DNA from: Hormoscilla sp. GUM202
GTDB lineage: Bacteria > Cyanobacteriota > Cyanobacteriia > Cyanobacteriales > Desertifilaceae
DNA: 62,805 nucleotides
Assembly: GCA_005518205.2 (NCBI GenBank)
Contig: RFFC02000039.1
Location: 1 to 62,805, forward strand
Reading direction: 5' to 3'
Part shown: piece by piece, positions 16,474 to 26,598 of the stretch
How the letters are laid out: each line of letters begins with the position of its first letter
Position numbering within the stretch: position 1 is the first letter of the stretch
Made by a program: the position numbers and the translations under genes
Notes under the pieces: model-generated
The model's database searches: none
Told to the model about the DNA's origin: nothing
What the model saw: the letters and a program-made list of their open reading frames with translations, nothing else

Positions 16474-16986
16474 TTAACCCCGAATGCCTCGCCGTTCGTT
16501 TAGTTCTTGTGCGACTTCTTCCGATGTTAATAAAGGAATACCGCTGACTATAATTTTCTGGCGACTTCTCCACAGTTTGCTTCCCAGTTCGCTAGGAAAT
16601 TGGATTTTGAGCAAACTGGGTTCGGGGATAGTATCAACTGCATCTCCCAGTCCTTTAGTAATCTCTTCTGCTTCAGTAAACAAAGCTACTTCCTTTTCTC
16701 GCTGACCGCACCGATCGTAAGCAACCCCGAGATTCCACAGCGCCGTCCATTCTGCTTCTTTATTGCCCAGTTCCCGTGCAATTGCTATACTTTCTTCAAG
16801 GCAGGAGATCGCAAGGGCATACTCTCCGCCCCAACCGTATGCTGTCCCTAAGTCTGCTAGGGCTTTGGCTTCAGCGGGGCGATCGCCTCTCGACCGGGCG
16901 TCAGCCAATTCTTGCTGGAGGTCATTTATTTTAGTTTCTGCGGTGATGTTATCCTTTACCGCCGTTTGGGTTCCATGAGTTTCCAT
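16474..16986 (-). CDS. TPR protein, putative antitoxin/partner of PIN, unit 3
   Basis: A 170-residue paralogue. The first 40 residues match the other units (with INDLQQELADARSRGDR), the TPR blocks are AEAKALADLGTAYGWGGEYA and WNLGVAYDRCGQREKEVALF, and the variable C-terminal stretch reads LLKIQFPSELGSKLWRSRQK. That stretch is of the same type as TPR5 (PSQLGEDLWKIRQ). It ends LLTSEEVAQELNERRGIRG. It lies upstream of and is closely spaced with PIN3. Confidence 0.8.
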   Translation of the reverse strand: METHGTQTAVKDNITAETKINDLQQELADARSRGDRPAEAKALADLGTAYGWGGEYALAISCLEESIAIARELGNKEAEWTALWNLGVAYDRCGQREKEVALFTEAEEITKGLGDAVDTIPEPSLLKIQFPSELGSKLWRSRQKIIVSGIPLLTSEEVAQELNERRGIRG

Positions 16987-17173
16987 ACTGTCTACCTCAA
17001 TTTTCTTGTCCTGGTGCTCGTCTAGCACAGTTTAACTCCGAATACCACAGAGATCGCGCCCGTTCTTGTGCTATCTCTTCTGATGTCAGTAAGCAGAGTC
17101 ACGTGACGGCGTTGCCGAGTCACGGACTTGATGACAGGGGTACGTGACGATCGCCTCGAAGGCAGCACCGATG

Positions 17174-17587
17174 TTAAGCTGGCTGGATAGAAACGACTGT
17201 GATACCAGTGGCCCGATGAATTGGCTTGCTAAGCTTCTCAGTTGTTATTAGTTCTTCCGCACCGACTGCTCTTGCCGCAGCGACGTGGAGTGCGTCAAGA
17301 GCAGCGATGCCAAAATCGCAAGCATGCTGATATGCTGCTTGCATGAGGCGATCGTCTGGATGAGCCCAATGTACCACTAAGTTGAAAAAATCCTCGTAAA
17401 AAGCGACTTCAGCAGCATTTTTGTAGTAAGTTGCTTTGGGGAGAACTTCCAGCTTGACAAAAATACTGGAAGCAAATTCTCGATCGGGTTCGAGCAGGAC
17501 CCTTTGCGCTTGGAAGGAAACAGCAGTCCCACTATTACCTTGCATCGCCTCAATCAGCACTCCCGAATCAATATAGGTGCGTTTCAT
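17174..17587 (-). CDS. PIN-domain putative ribonuclease toxin, unit 4
   Basis: A 137-residue PIN paralogue with the candidate catalytic set intact (Asp7; Glu in FVKLEVLP; Asp in ALDALHVAAA; Glu in TTEKLSKP). Its variable segment (MQGNSGTAVSFQAQRVLLEP) is a third type, two residues longer than in units 2 and 3. A small difference, ARAVGAEE instead of AISVGAEE, is also unique. It begins 6 bases after TPR4. Confidence 0.85.
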   Translation of the reverse strand: MKRTYIDSGVLIEAMQGNSGTAVSFQAQRVLLEPDREFASSIFVKLEVLPKATYYKNAAEVAFYEDFFNLVVHWAHPDDRLMQAAYQHACDFGIAALDALHVAAARAVGAEELITTEKLSKPIHRATGITVVSIQPA

Positions 17588-17593
17588 TTTCGT

Positions 17594-18106
17594 TTAACCC
17601 CGAATACCACGTCGCTCGTTTAGTTCTTGTGCTATCTCTTCCGATGTCAGTAAGGGCATACCGCTGGCAATAAATTTCTGGCGATTTATCCACATTTTGC
17701 GTCCGAATTCACTTGAATACCGTAATGTTAGCAAGCTGGGTTCTGGGATATTTTCAAAAGCATATCCAAATTCTTTCGTCATGTCTTCTGCTTGAGTAAA
17801 GGCTGCTAATACTTCTTCTAGCTTACCATACTTCTCGTAAGTAACCCCTAGATCCCACAGCAATCTCCATTCTGCTTCTTTATTGCCCTGTTCCCGCGCA
17901 ATGGCTAGACTCTGTTCTAAGCAGGCGATCGCAAGGGCATACTCTGAGCGCCAACCGTATGCTGTCCCTAAGTCTGCCAGGGCTTTTGCTTCTGCGGGGC
18001 GATCGCCTCTCGACCGGGCGCGAGATAATTCTTGCTGGAGGTCATCTATTTTAGTTTCTGCGGTGATGTTATCCTTTACCGCCGTTTGGGTTCCATGAGT
18101 TTCCAT
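17594..18106 (-). CDS. TPR protein, putative antitoxin/partner of PIN, unit 4
   Basis: A 170-residue paralogue whose first about 120 residues are identical to TPR1, then switch abruptly to a different variable stretch (LLTLRYSSEFGRKMWINRQK FIASGMP), ending LLTSEEIAQELNERRGIRG. The mosaic suggests gene conversion of the N-terminal TPR part while the PIN-proximal part stays unit-specific. It is upstream of PIN4. Confidence 0.8.
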   Translation of the reverse strand: METHGTQTAVKDNITAETKIDDLQQELSRARSRGDRPAEAKALADLGTAYGWRSEYALAIACLEQSLAIAREQGNKEAEWRLLWDLGVTYEKYGKLEEVLAAFTQAEDMTKEFGYAFENIPEPSLLTLRYSSEFGRKMWINRQKFIASGMPLLTSEEIAQELNERRGIRG

Positions 18107-18151
18107 ACTGTCTACCTCAATTTTCTTGTCCTGGTGCTCGTCTAGCACAGT

Positions 18152-18427
18152 TTAACTCCGAATACCACGTCGATCGCCCGTTCTTGTGCTATCTCTATCG
18201 TCTGGATGAGCCCAATGTACCACAGAGTTGAAAAACCTTTCGTAAAAAGCTACTTCAGCAGCATTTTTGTAGTAAGTTGCTTTGGGGATAACTTCCAGCT
18301 TGACAAAAATGCTAGAAGCAAACTCTCTGTTGGTGTCGGTGATAATTCGCCGCGCTTTAAGGGCAACAGCATTCGTTCCTCTCACTGCTTCGATCAGCAC
18401 TCCCGAATCAATATAGGTACGTTTCAT
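18152..18427 (-). pseudogene. PIN-domain protein, unit 5, truncated by deletion
   Basis: The first 77 residues are a good PIN N-terminus (RTYIDSGVLIEAVRGTN, IFVKLEVIPKATYY, VVHWAHPDD), but the frame then jumps into the spacer fossil (RDSTRTGDRRGIRS) and stops. The DALHVAAA and TTEK segments carrying two of the candidate acidic residues are gone. A deletion of roughly 270 bp joined the middle of PIN5 to the spacer upstream of TPR4. The product is probably inactive. Confidence 0.8.
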
Positions 18428-19512
18428 TTTAGTTTAACCCCGAATACCACGTCGCTCGTTTAGTTCTTGTGCCACCTCTTCCGATGTCAGTAAAGGGAGC
18501 CCGTTGGCAATAACTTGCTGGCGAATTTTCCACAAGTCTTCTCCGAGTTGGCTGGGCACGTGTAATTTTATCAAGCTTGGTTCCGGGATAGTCTTAACTG
18601 CATCTGCGAGTTCTTTAGTAATCTCTTCTGCTCGCGTAAATGCAGCTAATTCTTCTTCAAAGCGATCGCACTGCTCGTAAGCTGCGCCGATATTCCACAA
18701 CCCTGTCCATTCTGCTTCTTTATTGCCCATTTCCCGCGCAATGGCTAGACTCTGTTCTAAGCAGGCGATCGCAAGGGCATACTCTGAGCGCCAACCGTAT
18801 GCTGTCCCTAAGTCTGCCAGAGCTTTGGCTTCAGCGGGGCGATCGCCTCTCGACCGGGCGTCAGCCAATTCTTGCTGGAGATCATTTATTTGAGTTTCTG
18901 CGGTGATGTTATCCTTTACGGGTGCATCTCAGTTAGGCGATGAGTATATATACTCATCGCCAGTAGATTGACTGAGGATGATTAGGCAACTAATGCGCCA
19001 TTCAGGTAGGCACAGCGATGCTTCAACACCTTCGGCACATTCTCTGCTCGCCATTGTGCCCCCGGTAATTTCACCCTTAACCCAATTTGTTTCACCAGGG
19101 ACTCAACCCGACCAGATCCAATGGAGTTCCCAGCTGCTTGCCAAGCCTGGTAGTCAATGATGCGCGTCTGATGGTGCAACAAGATGTTGATCAACCCTGT
19201 GGCTCCCCGACATTGCTGTTGGCGCAGATAACTAATCGCCCTCTGGGTCTCCCCTCGCCACAGGAGTGCTCGGATCTGCTCTCCTTGAGCCGGTGTCCCT
19301 TGCACCTTATTGGCATTTTCCATTAGGTGATACCAATCGAGCACTTCGATACGTTGTTCTGGTGTCCCGATATCACTAAAAATATTCCACACCCCATCAT
19401 GACCATCTCCGAGACAGGTAAACTGCGCCCCTAGGGGCTGAACATTCACCCACTTAAGCAGCCCTTGATTATCCTTGAAGAAAGCCACACAGCCTTGCTC
19501 ATGAACATTTAA

Positions 19513-21532
19513 CCCACATTCCGCACGACAAATTGTAATATATGGTGTATTACGGGCTAAGTCATTTTGTGCGACAAATGTAGTACGTAGCCAAGCCCAA
19601 AGCTGAGTATAAATACCCAGGAATTTATCCCGAGAAAATCGGCCCCAAAATCCCTGGCATTGAGTTATAATGGAACGTGTTTGAAGTTCAGATACAGCAG
19701 GATGGAAATTACCAATCTAGATCATCTCGGATTAGTGGCTGGAATCATCGATGAAATAGAAATAGAATCGATAATTGACCGGCTATTGCCAAAACATTTA
19801 TCAGAGAAAATTAGCTCTGGTCAAGTTGTTAAAGCAATGATAATAAATGCAAAGCGGGTTAGTGTCAGCACCATTATACCTGTTTGCCAGATTTTTTGAA
19901 GGAAAAGCAATAGAACACTTAATTGGGGTTGGAGTCAAACCGGAATATTTGAATGATGATAAATTGGGAAGAGTTATGGATGAGCTATATGAAATAGGAA
20001 TTGGAGAAGTTGAGATAGCGTTATCAGTATTAAAAAAATATCAAATCAAAAGGGAAACAGCACATAGAGATTCAAGTTCATTTCATGTTCATGGAGAGTA
20101 CAAAACATCATCTGTAGTCGAACCTAGGCCAATAAAAATAACTCATGGATATTCAAGAGACCATAGACCAGATTTGAAACAATATACAATGCAGTTAATT
20201 TGTTCAGGAGATGGAGGCATTCCTTTATGGATAAAGATGGGAGATGGAAATGCTTCAGATCAAAAAGAAATTCCTTTAGCAATAACAGAGTTCAAAAAAA
20301 GTTTTGAATTTTCAGGGTTAATGGTAGCCGATGCAGCATTATATACGCAAGACAATTGGCAAATTTTAGGTGATATCAAGTGGTTATCGCGAGTCCCACT
20401 TACTATTAAAGCAGCCAAGAAGTTGGTCACGGAGGCGAAGACAGAGAATTTTATCTCTTGCGAGCAGGCAGGATATCGTTACCTAGAAGTAACGCAAAAC
20501 TATGGAGATATAGAACAAAGATGGCTAGTGATTGAAAGTCAGGAGCGTCGGGAATCAGACCTCAAAAAATTCTCGGATAAAATTGACAAAGATTTACGTG
20601 TTGTCCAAAAGAAATTAAAAGCATTAAGTGATCGAGAATTGGCTTGTGCCCCGGATGCTATAGTAGCGGCAAAGAAGCTATTAAAAAAATCATTGTATCA
20701 TGAACTAACGGACATAAAAACTCAATCAATTTCCACCAAATCTGAGAATGGAGAATCTTATTGCCACTATCAAGTCCAAGCAACGATTAGTCAATGTATC
20801 CAGCAAGTGCAAGATAAAAAAAATCGGGACGATTTATTTTAGCAACTAATCAACTAGATAACTTAGCACTAAATCCCGAAAAAATGATCTCTACATATAA
20901 AAACGAGCAGCAGAAAGTGGAGCGTTGTTTTAAATTTGTTAAAGACCCAATGTTTTTTGCGGATCGTGTGTTTATTAAATCTCCCAAACGGATTGAAGCT
21001 TTAGGTTTAATTATGGCGTTATCTTTGTTAGTGTATAAAGTTGCAGAGCGACAGATAAGGCAGACAATCAAACGGACAGGTTCAGGAGTAAAAAATCAGT
21101 TAGGTCGCCTGACTGATAAACCGACTATTCGTTGGATATTTCAATGTTTTCAGTCAATCCATATTTATATCGATCGCGGAATAAAACAGATTTCAAATAT
21201 TAATGATGAGCGTTTGCACTTTCTAAAATTCTTTCCTCCAGCCTGTCAGCGGTACTATTTGCTAGCGGAAAATTAAAGAGCGTAAATTATGTAAAAATAC
21301 ACATTTAATAATAAGTATAACTTAGGAGCTTTCACCTCTGAGTAGAGCCCTTGTGACCAATAATAGGAAAATTTGATGAATTTTCTGTCAAGTATTTTGT
21401 TGTTGTTGGTTGGTATAATTTTGGGGATATTTTCATGTATAAAACCTGTGATATTTGCCTATATTTGTGACAGGATAATAGTTGAAAAAACACGTATCAT
21501 TTATGTAGTACACTTGTCGTGCGGAATGTAGG
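19513..21532 (+). mobile_element. IS1634-type insertion sequence (2020 bp), nested
   Basis: Terminal inverted repeats begin CCCACATTCCGCACGACAA on the left and, as reverse complement of the right end, CCTACATTCCGCACGACAA. The 5-bp target duplication TTTAA lies at 19508-19512 and 21533-21537. The element sits inside the ISKra4-type transposase gene in opposite orientation to it. Confidence 0.92.
19702..21276 (+). pseudogene. IS1634-family transposase with two frameshifts
   Basis: Three consecutive frames encode one transposase of about 520 residues. The DUF4277-type N-terminus is MEITNLDHLGLVAGIIDEIE (from 19702). A frame change near 19855-19870 leads into SAPLYLFARFFEGKAIEHLI and the DDE core (HRDSSSFHVHGEY, VADAALYTQDNW). 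A second change in the A-rich run near 20815-20830 leads into LATNQLDNLALNPEKMISTY and the conserved end VERCFKFVKDPMFFADRVFI. Two independent shifts make it unlikely to be functional, although the A-run shift could be a sequencing or programmed event. Confidence 0.88.
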
Positions 21533-22510
21533 TTTAAGGCTTTGTATTCTCGCCACTCACCAGGTTGACCCTCCTCGGTACGAAGGCGAATCATGCCGCC
21601 ATCCAAGCATAGTTCCTGAATCGGTTCAGCTATCTCTACCTCAGACCAGTCCTCTCGTTGAACAAGGCGTTGAAGCGTACTGTGGGAGATGCTCACCCCA
21701 GTCAGCATCGCGATATCTTGTTCGGCTCTCTGGTAAGAGGCATTGGCACTGACGACCCAACAACATTTTTCCATATACGGACTCCAACGAGTTCCCGGTT
21801 TAACTTGCAGTTGTTGGGCTTGAGCAGTGGTGAGGGTTAGTTTGCCCAGGATACTGGTCAGGGTGCGCTGTTTTCCGGTGCGGCGGGAAGTCGCCGTGTT
21901 GATAAAAAAATTCCGGCGTTGAGGCAAGACGTGTTCTTGGGCAAGCGCACGAACGTTTTTCTCAATGCCTTCAAGGGTGGTGAGTTCAGTGGGGTCGGCT
22001 TCCTGGTAGAGAATCGCGGCAATCGCGTCAAGATGTTGCTGGAGTTCAGCCTGAAGAGGGAGTTCATGGGTCAAGGGTGGTCAACAGTCCCTAAATTATG
22101 TACCGTTTTGAGGGAGACTTGCACTAAGTATAATTACTCATCGCCTAACTGAGATGTACCCTCCTTTACCGCCGTTTGGGTTCCATGAGTTTCCATACTG
22201 TCTACCTCAATTTTCTTGTCCTGGTGCTCGTCTAGCACAGTTTCCCCCCGAATACCACAGAGATCGCGCCCGTTCTTGTGCTATCTCTTCTGATGTCAGT
22301 AAGCCGAGTCACGTGACTTTATTGTCGAGTCACGGACTTGATGACAGGGTACGTGACGATCGCCTCGAAGGTAGGAGGCCTCCCCTTCTGTGCGCCCCGG
22401 GAGCGCTAACCGCACTACTCGGGGCGCACTGCCCAACCCTAAAGGATTCTGTTGGCGAATTAACTGGGGGGGGTATGACCCCCCAGTTAATCCAGCATCA
22501 GTTAGGTCAG

Positions 22511-22738
22511 TTAGGTTTTGGCAGCATGCAATAGAGCCGCAAATGGAGTTAGGCGACGACTGACCACAGGGCGCCCGGCCCACCACTGCGCGGAGTACAT
22601 CGATGCCAAAGCATTTAGGCCATCCAGACGGCGATCGCCTCTGAACCTGGCGCGAGCAAGCTTGAGCTGGAGGTCATCTATTTGAGTTTCTGGGGTGAGG
22701 CTATGGGAAGATGCTGTTTGGGTCCGATGAGTTTCCAT
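22511..22738 (-). pseudogene. Relic of a sixth TPR gene
   Basis: The frame METHRTQTASSHSLTPETQI followed by DDLQLKLARARFRGDRR aligns with the first 37 residues of the other TPR proteins, then loses similarity. The leader upstream (TGTCCTGGATCTAG...) also matches the other units. Its PIN partner is absent; 22374-22510 instead holds G+C-rich hairpins, including TTAACTGGGGGG...CCCCCCAGTTAA at about 22458-22490. This is the decayed distal end of the array. Confidence 0.7.
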
Positions 22739-23200
22739 AGTGTTTAGCTCAATGCTGCTGTCCTGGATCTAGTATATAGCCTACACAATCTTGCGCCCGC
22801 CTGCACCGGTTTAGTTAGCCCCAAGGCCACCCGCTAGTGTCTTCCTCACTACATCCTAGATCTGACCGCCATCCGATCGCTCCCATCTCTCTTCCCTACC
22901 CCTACTTAACGACCCTCATGTCGCTGGTGCCCTTTGAGCTACTGAGGGAGTTGTTAAGAAATGTTAAAGATCCAGACAGCCCCCTTGTCAAGTTACGGAA
23001 AATTCAGCTATCATCAGAAAAATGCTTTCGGGAGTAATGATTGCTTTTGGAGCAAGGTAAGAAGCCACGATCCGACTGATGATTATTTCAGCCGCGCGGC
23101 ACTAGGGGCTGAGATTAGATATTAGATTTCAGCCTATACTCGGAAGTTGGCGTGATAGAGTGGTAGAGAAAAATTGGGAGAAGCTCGCTAATTGATAAAA
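22739..23200. other. Intergenic region before the NRPS gene
   Basis: 462 bases without a credible gene. It contains the degenerate TPR leader (22740-22780). The sequence just before 23201 (GGGAGAAGCTCGC) can serve as a weak ribosome-binding site for the NRPS gene. No clear promoter was identified. Confidence 0.4.
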
Positions 23201-25011
23201 ATGAAAATGCATGAAGCAAGTGCAGTAGAAGCAGATTACCTAGATAGCTCTGTTTGCCTGCACCAGTTATTTGAACGGCAGGTAAAACGAACCCCAAAGG
23301 CTGTAGCAGTAATGTTTGAGGGGGAAAAACTAAGCTATGGGGAGTTGAACTCCGGAGCAAATAAATTTGCCCACTACTTGCAAACATTGGGTTTGGAGAC
23401 AGAGGCTCTAGTGGGACTTTGTATAGATCGTTCCTTAGGAATGGTGGTGGCCATGCTGGGAATCATGAAAGCGGGGGGCGCTTACGTGCCATTAGACCCA
23501 GCTTATCCTAAAGAGCGTTTGGCTTTCATGGTCGAAGATTCGGGTTTGTCGATCGTAGTCACCGAGGAGAAACTGGTGACAGAAATGCGAGATTTGACAA
23601 CTAGCTCTACCAAAAATATAGTATTGGTTGACTTGGACAATGATTGGGAGAAAATATCGCCACAAAGTTCTGAAAATGCCAAGAGTGCGGTTGATGCTGA
23701 CAACCTAGCCTATGTTATATACACTTCAGGCTCTACAGGGAAGCCCAAAGGGGTAAAGATTTGCCATAGGACTGTAGTTTGCTCGATCGACTACAGTTGC
23801 AAGTATTTTGAAATCACAGAGCGAGATAGGTTAGTTGCAGTCGCCAGCATTGGCTTCGATACTTCAGTGATGGAAATTTACTCTCCCCTAAATGTCGGCG
23901 CAGGTCTGGTAATTGCCAGTAGCGAAGCGACCAAAGATGGAAAGGAATTAGCACGGTTACTGACCTTATCTGGCTCGACCATCATGGTCAGCACTCCCTC
24001 GACTTGGCATATGGTGCTAGAAGCTGGTTGGGATGGGGACAAGCAGTTCAAAATTCTCTGTGGTGGGGAAGCCCTGTCGCGAAATATAGCCAATCGGTTG
24101 CTAGAGAAAAGTCCTCATGTATGGAATTGCTACGGCCCGACAGAAGCGACGATCTATTCAACTGTATGCAAAGTCTCCAGAGGAGAAGGAACAGTACCCA
24201 TTGGGAAACCGATTGATGGTGCAGATGCGTATCTATTGCTAGAATCGGGAAAGCTCCCTCCGACAGGAGTTCCAGGAGAGTTGCACATTGGCGGTGCTGG
24301 CCGTTTGGCACGAGGTTATCTGAACAGACCGGAACTGACGGAGGAAAAATTTATTCCCAACCCATTTTCCCAAAAATCGGGCGATCGCCTTTACAAAACA
24401 GGGGACTTGGCTCGCTACTTACCGGATGGCAACATAGAGTACCTGGGTCGGATCGATAACCAAGTGAAAATTCGCGGTCTCCGGATCGAACTCGGGGAAA
24501 TAGAAGCTTTGTTGAGCCAACATCCGGGAGTAAAAGAAACAACTGTCATGGTCCGGGAGGATGTGGCCAACGACAAGCGTTTGGTGGCCTATGTCATCCC
24601 GCGCTCGCCGGAGGAATCCCCAGGCAAGGTCCAGGAAGAACGGGTGCGACAATGGGAAGAAATCTGGGATGAAGCTTACAAAAAACCATCCCAAGAATGG
24701 GATGCGAGCCTGCATGTTGGCGGCTGGAACGACAGCTACACGGGGAAAGAACTGCCAAGGGATCAAATAGAAGAGTGGGTAGAACATACCGTGGCGAGAA
24801 TAGGGGATTTACAGCCGCAACGGGTCCTAGAAATAGGTTGTGGGACGGGAATGTTGCTGTTCCGCATCGCCCCTAAATGCGATCGCTATATCGGAACGGA
24901 TCTCTCCTCAGAAGCCATTCGTTACATTGAAGGTCAAATAAGTGGCAGGGATTTAGCCTCAAAAGTGGCACTGATGGCCGCCCCAGCCCACGAAATCGGG
25001 GATATAGAAAC

Positions 25012-26598
25012 GGGTGCATCCCAGTTTCGCAATGAGTAGAAATGCTTAGTCGAACGGGTTCCGAGATGGTGTTAAGCTGAGACAGTCGGTAAACGCTCCC
25101 TCTAAAACTATGAATCCTGAAAATTTAGCTCAAATTAAAACCTATGCTTTGGGAATAGCCGCCTTGTTGTATGAGGAGGCCCAAGGGACTGTTCCAGAGC
25201 AATTGAAAACACTCTCAGGACTCGAAGCTACAGTCCGTGGGCAGTTGCTTCAATACGTCAGTCCAGAGATTGCCCTTTTTTTATCGAAAGCACCAGTGGC
25301 ACCACCGCAGGGCGAACCCGAATTTTAAACAGCATTTTGGGCGAGCTCCTCATCACGGAGAAGCAAGCGACTTATTTTGATGTGAGAGCCTATAGCCAGT
25401 GGAGTCCCTATCTGGAAAAATGTTGCTTGTTACTGAGTGCGAACTCTTCTTATGAGCACGCCTCGGAAGATCTTAAGCAGCTCACGGGGATGAGCGTTTC
25501 CCGGGGAACTCAGCAACGACTGGTGCAACGTTATGAGTTTGAATTACTGACAGTTAAAGAAGCCGTTTCCTCAACGAGCGCTCAAGAACCGAAACTGCCC
25601 CTTCAGGAGTTTGAGTTGCCCACAGCTAAAGAAGCCGTTTCCTCAACGGGCCCTCAAGGACCGAAACTGCCCCCTCAGGAGTTTGAGTTGCCGACGGCTA
25701 AAAAAGCTGTTTCCGAAATCAGCCCTCAAGAACCGAAAGTGCTCGCCCATGAGTTGAAGTTGCCGACTGTCAAGGAAGTTGTTGAGGAAATGAGCATTGA
25801 TGGGGGGAAAGTACGCTTACGGACCCCGCAAGGGAGACCCTGTGAGTGGCGCGATTACAAGGGCGTTAATCTACATGACCTCGGGGTAGCGGCCTTCTTT
25901 CGGGACAATGCAGGACTGGTCAAATGGGTCAACCAGCAGCCCTTGGCGAATCCACTTGTGAGTATCGGAGACGGTCATGATGGCGTTTGGAATTTGTTTG
26001 CCGAGATTGGCCCAACCATCTTCCGTCTGGAAATCCTCGATTGGTATCACTTGATGGAAAACCTCGAGAAAGTCGGTGGGTCCAGCTCTAGACTGGCACG
26101 AGTGAAAGCTCTCCTATGGTCAGGCAAGGTAGATGCAGCCCTCAAAGAATTTGACGACTGGGAGCATCCACGGGTTGATAACTTCAGGGCCTATGTTACT
26201 AAGCATCGTCACCGCATTGTGAACTATGGCTATTACCAAGCCGAGGGAATTTCAATCGGTTCGGGAGAGGTGGAATCAACGATTAAGCAGGTTGCGGCAC
26301 GGGTGAAGCTCTCAGGAGCGCAGTGGAAAGCTGCCAATGTTCCCCAAGTTCTGCGGCATCTCGCAGCGTAGGGGGCCCGGAGCGTGCTTATCTCAATGGA
26401 GTATTCTCAAGGTGAGTCAATCTTGACATTCTCATCATCTCGTGGTCTGTCAAGATAAAATTGACGAATTTTACGGAGATAACCGCTTCCGAGCCTTCCC
26501 TTCTCTTATCCGTCATCATTTCCTTGACAGACCAAGGGTCTATTAGTGACAGTTTAACAATGAAGTATTTTTGCTCATTGCCAAATTGGGATGCACCC
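25012..26598 (+). mobile_element. Complete ISKra4-type insertion sequence (1587 bp)
   Basis: It is bounded by perfect 12-bp inverted repeats GGGTGCATCCCA / TGGGATGCACCC and a 9-bp target duplication TATAGAAAC at 25003-25011 and 26599-26607. It is inserted in the methyltransferase domain of the NRPS gene, in the same orientation. The last 77 bases equal window bases 1-77. Confidence 0.95.
25110..26371 (+). CDS. ISKra4-family transposase, in two overlapping frames
   Basis: The first frame (25110-25328) encodes MNPENLAQIKTYALGIAALL onward. The second, whose coding similarity begins about 25290 (TSGTTAGRTRILNSILGELL), runs to 26371. The change occurs after the T7 run of CCCTTTTTTTATCG, so either programmed slippage or a mutation is possible. 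The catalytic core includes MSIDGGKVRLRTPQGRPCEW, AFFRDNAGLVKWV, GDGHDGVWNLFAEIG, LDWYHLMENLEK and the conserved ending SGEVESTIKQVAARVKLSGA. Between the N-terminal domain and the core lie three to four copies of a FELPTAKEAVSS...PQEPKLP repeat not seen in the other ISKra4 copy at 18982-22074. Confidence 0.88.

Larger units (their letters stand above)
18982..22074 (-). pseudogene. ISKra4-family transposase, split by a nested IS
   Basis: The N-terminal part (22074 down to about 21538: MTHELPLQAELQQHLDAIAA, YMEKCCWVVSANASYQRAEQ, LCLDGGMIRLRTEEGQ) and the C-terminal part (19507 to 18982: VAFFKDNQGLLKWVNVQPLG, WYHLMENANKVQGT, SIGSGRVESLVKQIGLR) are separated by the element at 19513-21532. Joining them across the TTTAA duplication restores YKALNVHEQGCVAFFKD. 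The DDE-type core is the same family as the transposase at 25110-26371, but clearly diverged. It is inactive as it stands. Confidence 0.9.
18920..22161 (-). mobile_element. ISKra4-type insertion sequence containing a nested IS1634-type element
   Basis: Ends are GGGTGCATCTCAGTT at 18920 and AACTGAGATGTACCC ending 22161, an imperfect 15-bp inverted repeat, with the target duplication TCCTTTAC on both sides. Without the nested element (19513-21532) and its 5-bp duplication it is 1217 bp. The left end also carries TGAGTATATATACTCA, a perfect palindrome. Confidence 0.92.
18434..22196 (-). pseudogene. TPR protein, unit 5, split by a composite IS insertion
   Basis: The gene lies in two pieces: its 3' part at 18434-18919 and its first 35 bases at 22162-22196. 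The 8-bp target duplication TCCTTTAC flanks the insertion at 18912-18919 and 22162-22169. Removing the insert plus one copy restores a 170-residue TPR protein (NITAETQINDLQQELADARS ... AEWTGLWNIGAAYEQCDRFE) with variable stretch KLHVPSQLGEDLWKIRQQ and the conserved end LLTSEEVAQELNERRGIRG. As it stands it is broken, and its PIN partner is also truncated. Confidence 0.85.
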
